7,609 nt of DNA. Source: Methanomicrobiales archaeon. GTDB lineage: Archaea > Halobacteriota > Methanomicrobia > Methanomicrobiales > Methanospirillaceae. Shown here piece by piece: positions 6,666 to 7,609 of the stretch. The stretch covers positions 1-7,609 of the forward strand of contig JAAEES010000045.1 of NCBI GenBank assembly GCA_013415575.1, given 5' to 3'. Each line of letters opens with the position of its first letter. The stretch's first letter is position 1. The notes beneath the pieces are model-generated. The model had not been told where the DNA came from. It did no database searches and worked only from the letters and a program-made list of their open reading frames with translations. A program made the translations under genes and the position numbers.

Positions 6666-7609
6666 GCTCCCCCTACCGGTCGATCTACCCGCTCTCCATC
6701 GCCCATCTGGTCACCGATATCTACATGCCGGTCATCACTGCGATTTTGCCGCTCCTTATCGCCGAACGGGGGCTCTCGTTCTTCCTCGCCGGGTTGATGG
6801 TCACCTCCTACAATCTCACCTCTTCGGCAACCCAGCCGCTCTTCGGTTACCTCTCCGACCGGTACGGAAAACAGGTCCATGTTTCGACCAGTCTTCTCAT
6901 CTCTGCGGTTTTTATCTCCCTGATCGGGGTGGTCACGGCCTACCCGCTCCTCCTCGCCTGTGCGGCGCTTGCCGCCATCGGACATGCCTGCTTTCACCCC
7001 AATGCCCTCTCCATCGTGAGCCGGGCTGCGGACAACATGAACCGGGGGAAAGTAACCGCGGTCTTCGTGGTGGGAGGAAACATCGGGTATGCGCTTGGGC
7101 CGATCCTTGCCGGAGGAGTCGTGTACATCTTCAGCCTGCCCGGCCTCCTGATCCTGCTCATCCCTGCAGCGATCATGGCCATCATTCTTCGAAAATTCCT
7201 CCCCTGCGCCCCGGCCCATCCTTCTGATCACCTCCCTCCGGCCGAATCACTCTCTCTCGCAGACCTCCGGCCCATGGGCCTGCTCTTTGCCGCCTCCACC
7301 TTCAGGGCAGCGGCCGTTTTTTCGGCCATCGCCTTCTTCCCTCCGCTCCTCATCTCCCGGGGATTCGATATTTTCACCGCAAACCTGCTCATCACCGTGA
7401 TGCTCTTTGCCGGTGTTGCCGGGCAGCTCATCGGCGGGGCTCTGGCCGATCGCTACGGCAAGAAGGAGTTCACCCTCTCCGGACTTCTCTGTTCGATCCC
7501 CTTCCTGGTCCTCTTTCTCCGCTTCAGCGGTATCGGCTCGGCCATCGCCCTGATCCTCTTCGGGTTCTTCCTCTGGTCGAGCTTCGCGGTGACCGTGGCC
7601 ATGTCCCAT
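6662..7609 (+). CDS. MFS transporter, fosmidomycin-resistance (Fsr) type, partial (C-terminus beyond right edge)
   Basis: An integral membrane protein of the major facilitator superfamily, presumably a proton-coupled exporter; the substrate is unknown. The 316 visible residues are strongly hydrophobic and cover roughly the first nine to ten of twelve expected helices. The MFS motif A appears in both halves, as expected from the internal duplication: GYLSDRYGKQ at 62-71 and GALADRYGKK at 259-268. Features typical of the Fsr group are HLVTD at 15-19 in the first helix and GHACFHPNA at 107-115. GGNIGYALGP at 138-147 fits the motif C region, often linked to antiporters. A hydrophilic central loop (about 180-203) separates the halves. 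Family members of this kind usually have about 390-400 residues, so some 80 are missing. The four-base ATGA overlap with the methyltransferase gene places it in the same transcript. A physiological substrate cannot be inferred from the Fsr name or from its neighbours. Confidence 0.87.
   Translation, partial: MSSPYRSIYPLSIAHLVTDIYMPVITAILPLLIAERGLSFFLAGLMVTSYNLTSSATQPLFGYLSDRYGKQVHVSTSLLISAVFISLIGVVTAYPLLLACAALAAIGHACFHPNALSIVSRAADNMNRGKVTAVFVVGGNIGYALGPILAGGVVYIFSLPGLLILLIPAAIMAIILRKFLPCAPAHPSDHLPPAESLSLADLRPMGLLFAASTFRAAAVFSAIAFFPPLLISRGFDIFTANLLITVMLFAGVAGQLIGGALADRYGKKEFTLSGLLCSIPFLVLFLRFSGIGSAIALILFGFFLWSSFAVTVAMSH

Noticed and set aside
6439..7231. Overlapping frames of 262 (plus) and 233 (minus) codons across the methyltransferase/transporter junction
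   Set aside because: The true frames here are the METTL5 homologue and the membrane transporter. The alternative translations are rich in Arg, Pro and Ser or in charged residues and match nothing.
1..7609. CRISPR arrays, tRNA or rRNA genes, insertion sequences, or a defence or other novel gene cluster
   Set aside because: I saw no spaced direct repeats, no transposase or integrase motifs and no tRNA-like cloverleaf. Apart from 142 bases, all the sequence is accounted for by recognisable conserved genes.

Overview
The window looks like chromosomal DNA from a methanogenic archaeon, most likely of the order Methanomicrobiales (Methanoculleus, Methanoregula or Methanolinea type). The evidence is an archaeal-type set of genes: an archaeal phosphoenolpyruvate synthase, the methanofuran-pathway decarboxylase MfnA, an archaeal-type hypoxanthine/guanine phosphoribosyltransferase, an archaeal Dph2 and a METTL5-type methyltransferase. 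Composition is GC-rich, starts are preceded by GGTGA/GGAGG-type ribosome binding sites, and the one clear promoter candidate is an archaeal TATA-like island. The genus is an inference from gene content and composition, not from a marker gene.

Layout. On the minus strand from the left edge to 1070 lies most of serA (phosphoglycerate dehydrogenase); its C-terminal end is cut off by the window. A 142-base intergenic region (1071-1212) separates it from a divergent plus-strand chain that fills the rest of the window: ppsA (1213-3483), mfnA (3476-4591), hpt (4572-5120), dph2 (about 5098-6045), a METTL5-family methyltransferase (6048-6665) and an MFS transporter of the fosmidomycin-resistance type (6662 to beyond the right edge). 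From ppsA onward, neighbouring genes either overlap by 4-23 bases or abut within 2 bases. This strongly suggests one translationally coupled operon transcribed from the promoter before ppsA. No gene-free stretch exceeds 142 bases. I see no tRNA, rRNA, CRISPR, insertion sequence or other mobile element.

How the genes fit together. PpsA makes phosphoenolpyruvate from pyruvate, the entry to gluconeogenesis. Enolase and phosphoglycerate mutase (not in the window) convert this to 3-phosphoglycerate, which divergently encoded SerA draws off towards serine. MfnA makes tyramine for methanofuran and, in some archaea, beta-alanine for coenzyme A. Hpt salvages purine bases. Dph2 starts diphthamide synthesis on elongation factor 2, and the METTL5-like enzyme probably methylates an adenine of small-subunit rRNA. 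The tail of the chain thus holds two translation-apparatus modification genes side by side.

I found no convincing previously undescribed system here. The window reads as a compact housekeeping region. The points most worth a second look are the shared divergent promoter of serA and ppsA, the adjacency of dph2 with a METTL5 homologue, the unusual start region of dph2, and the transporter of unknown substrate at the end of the chain.
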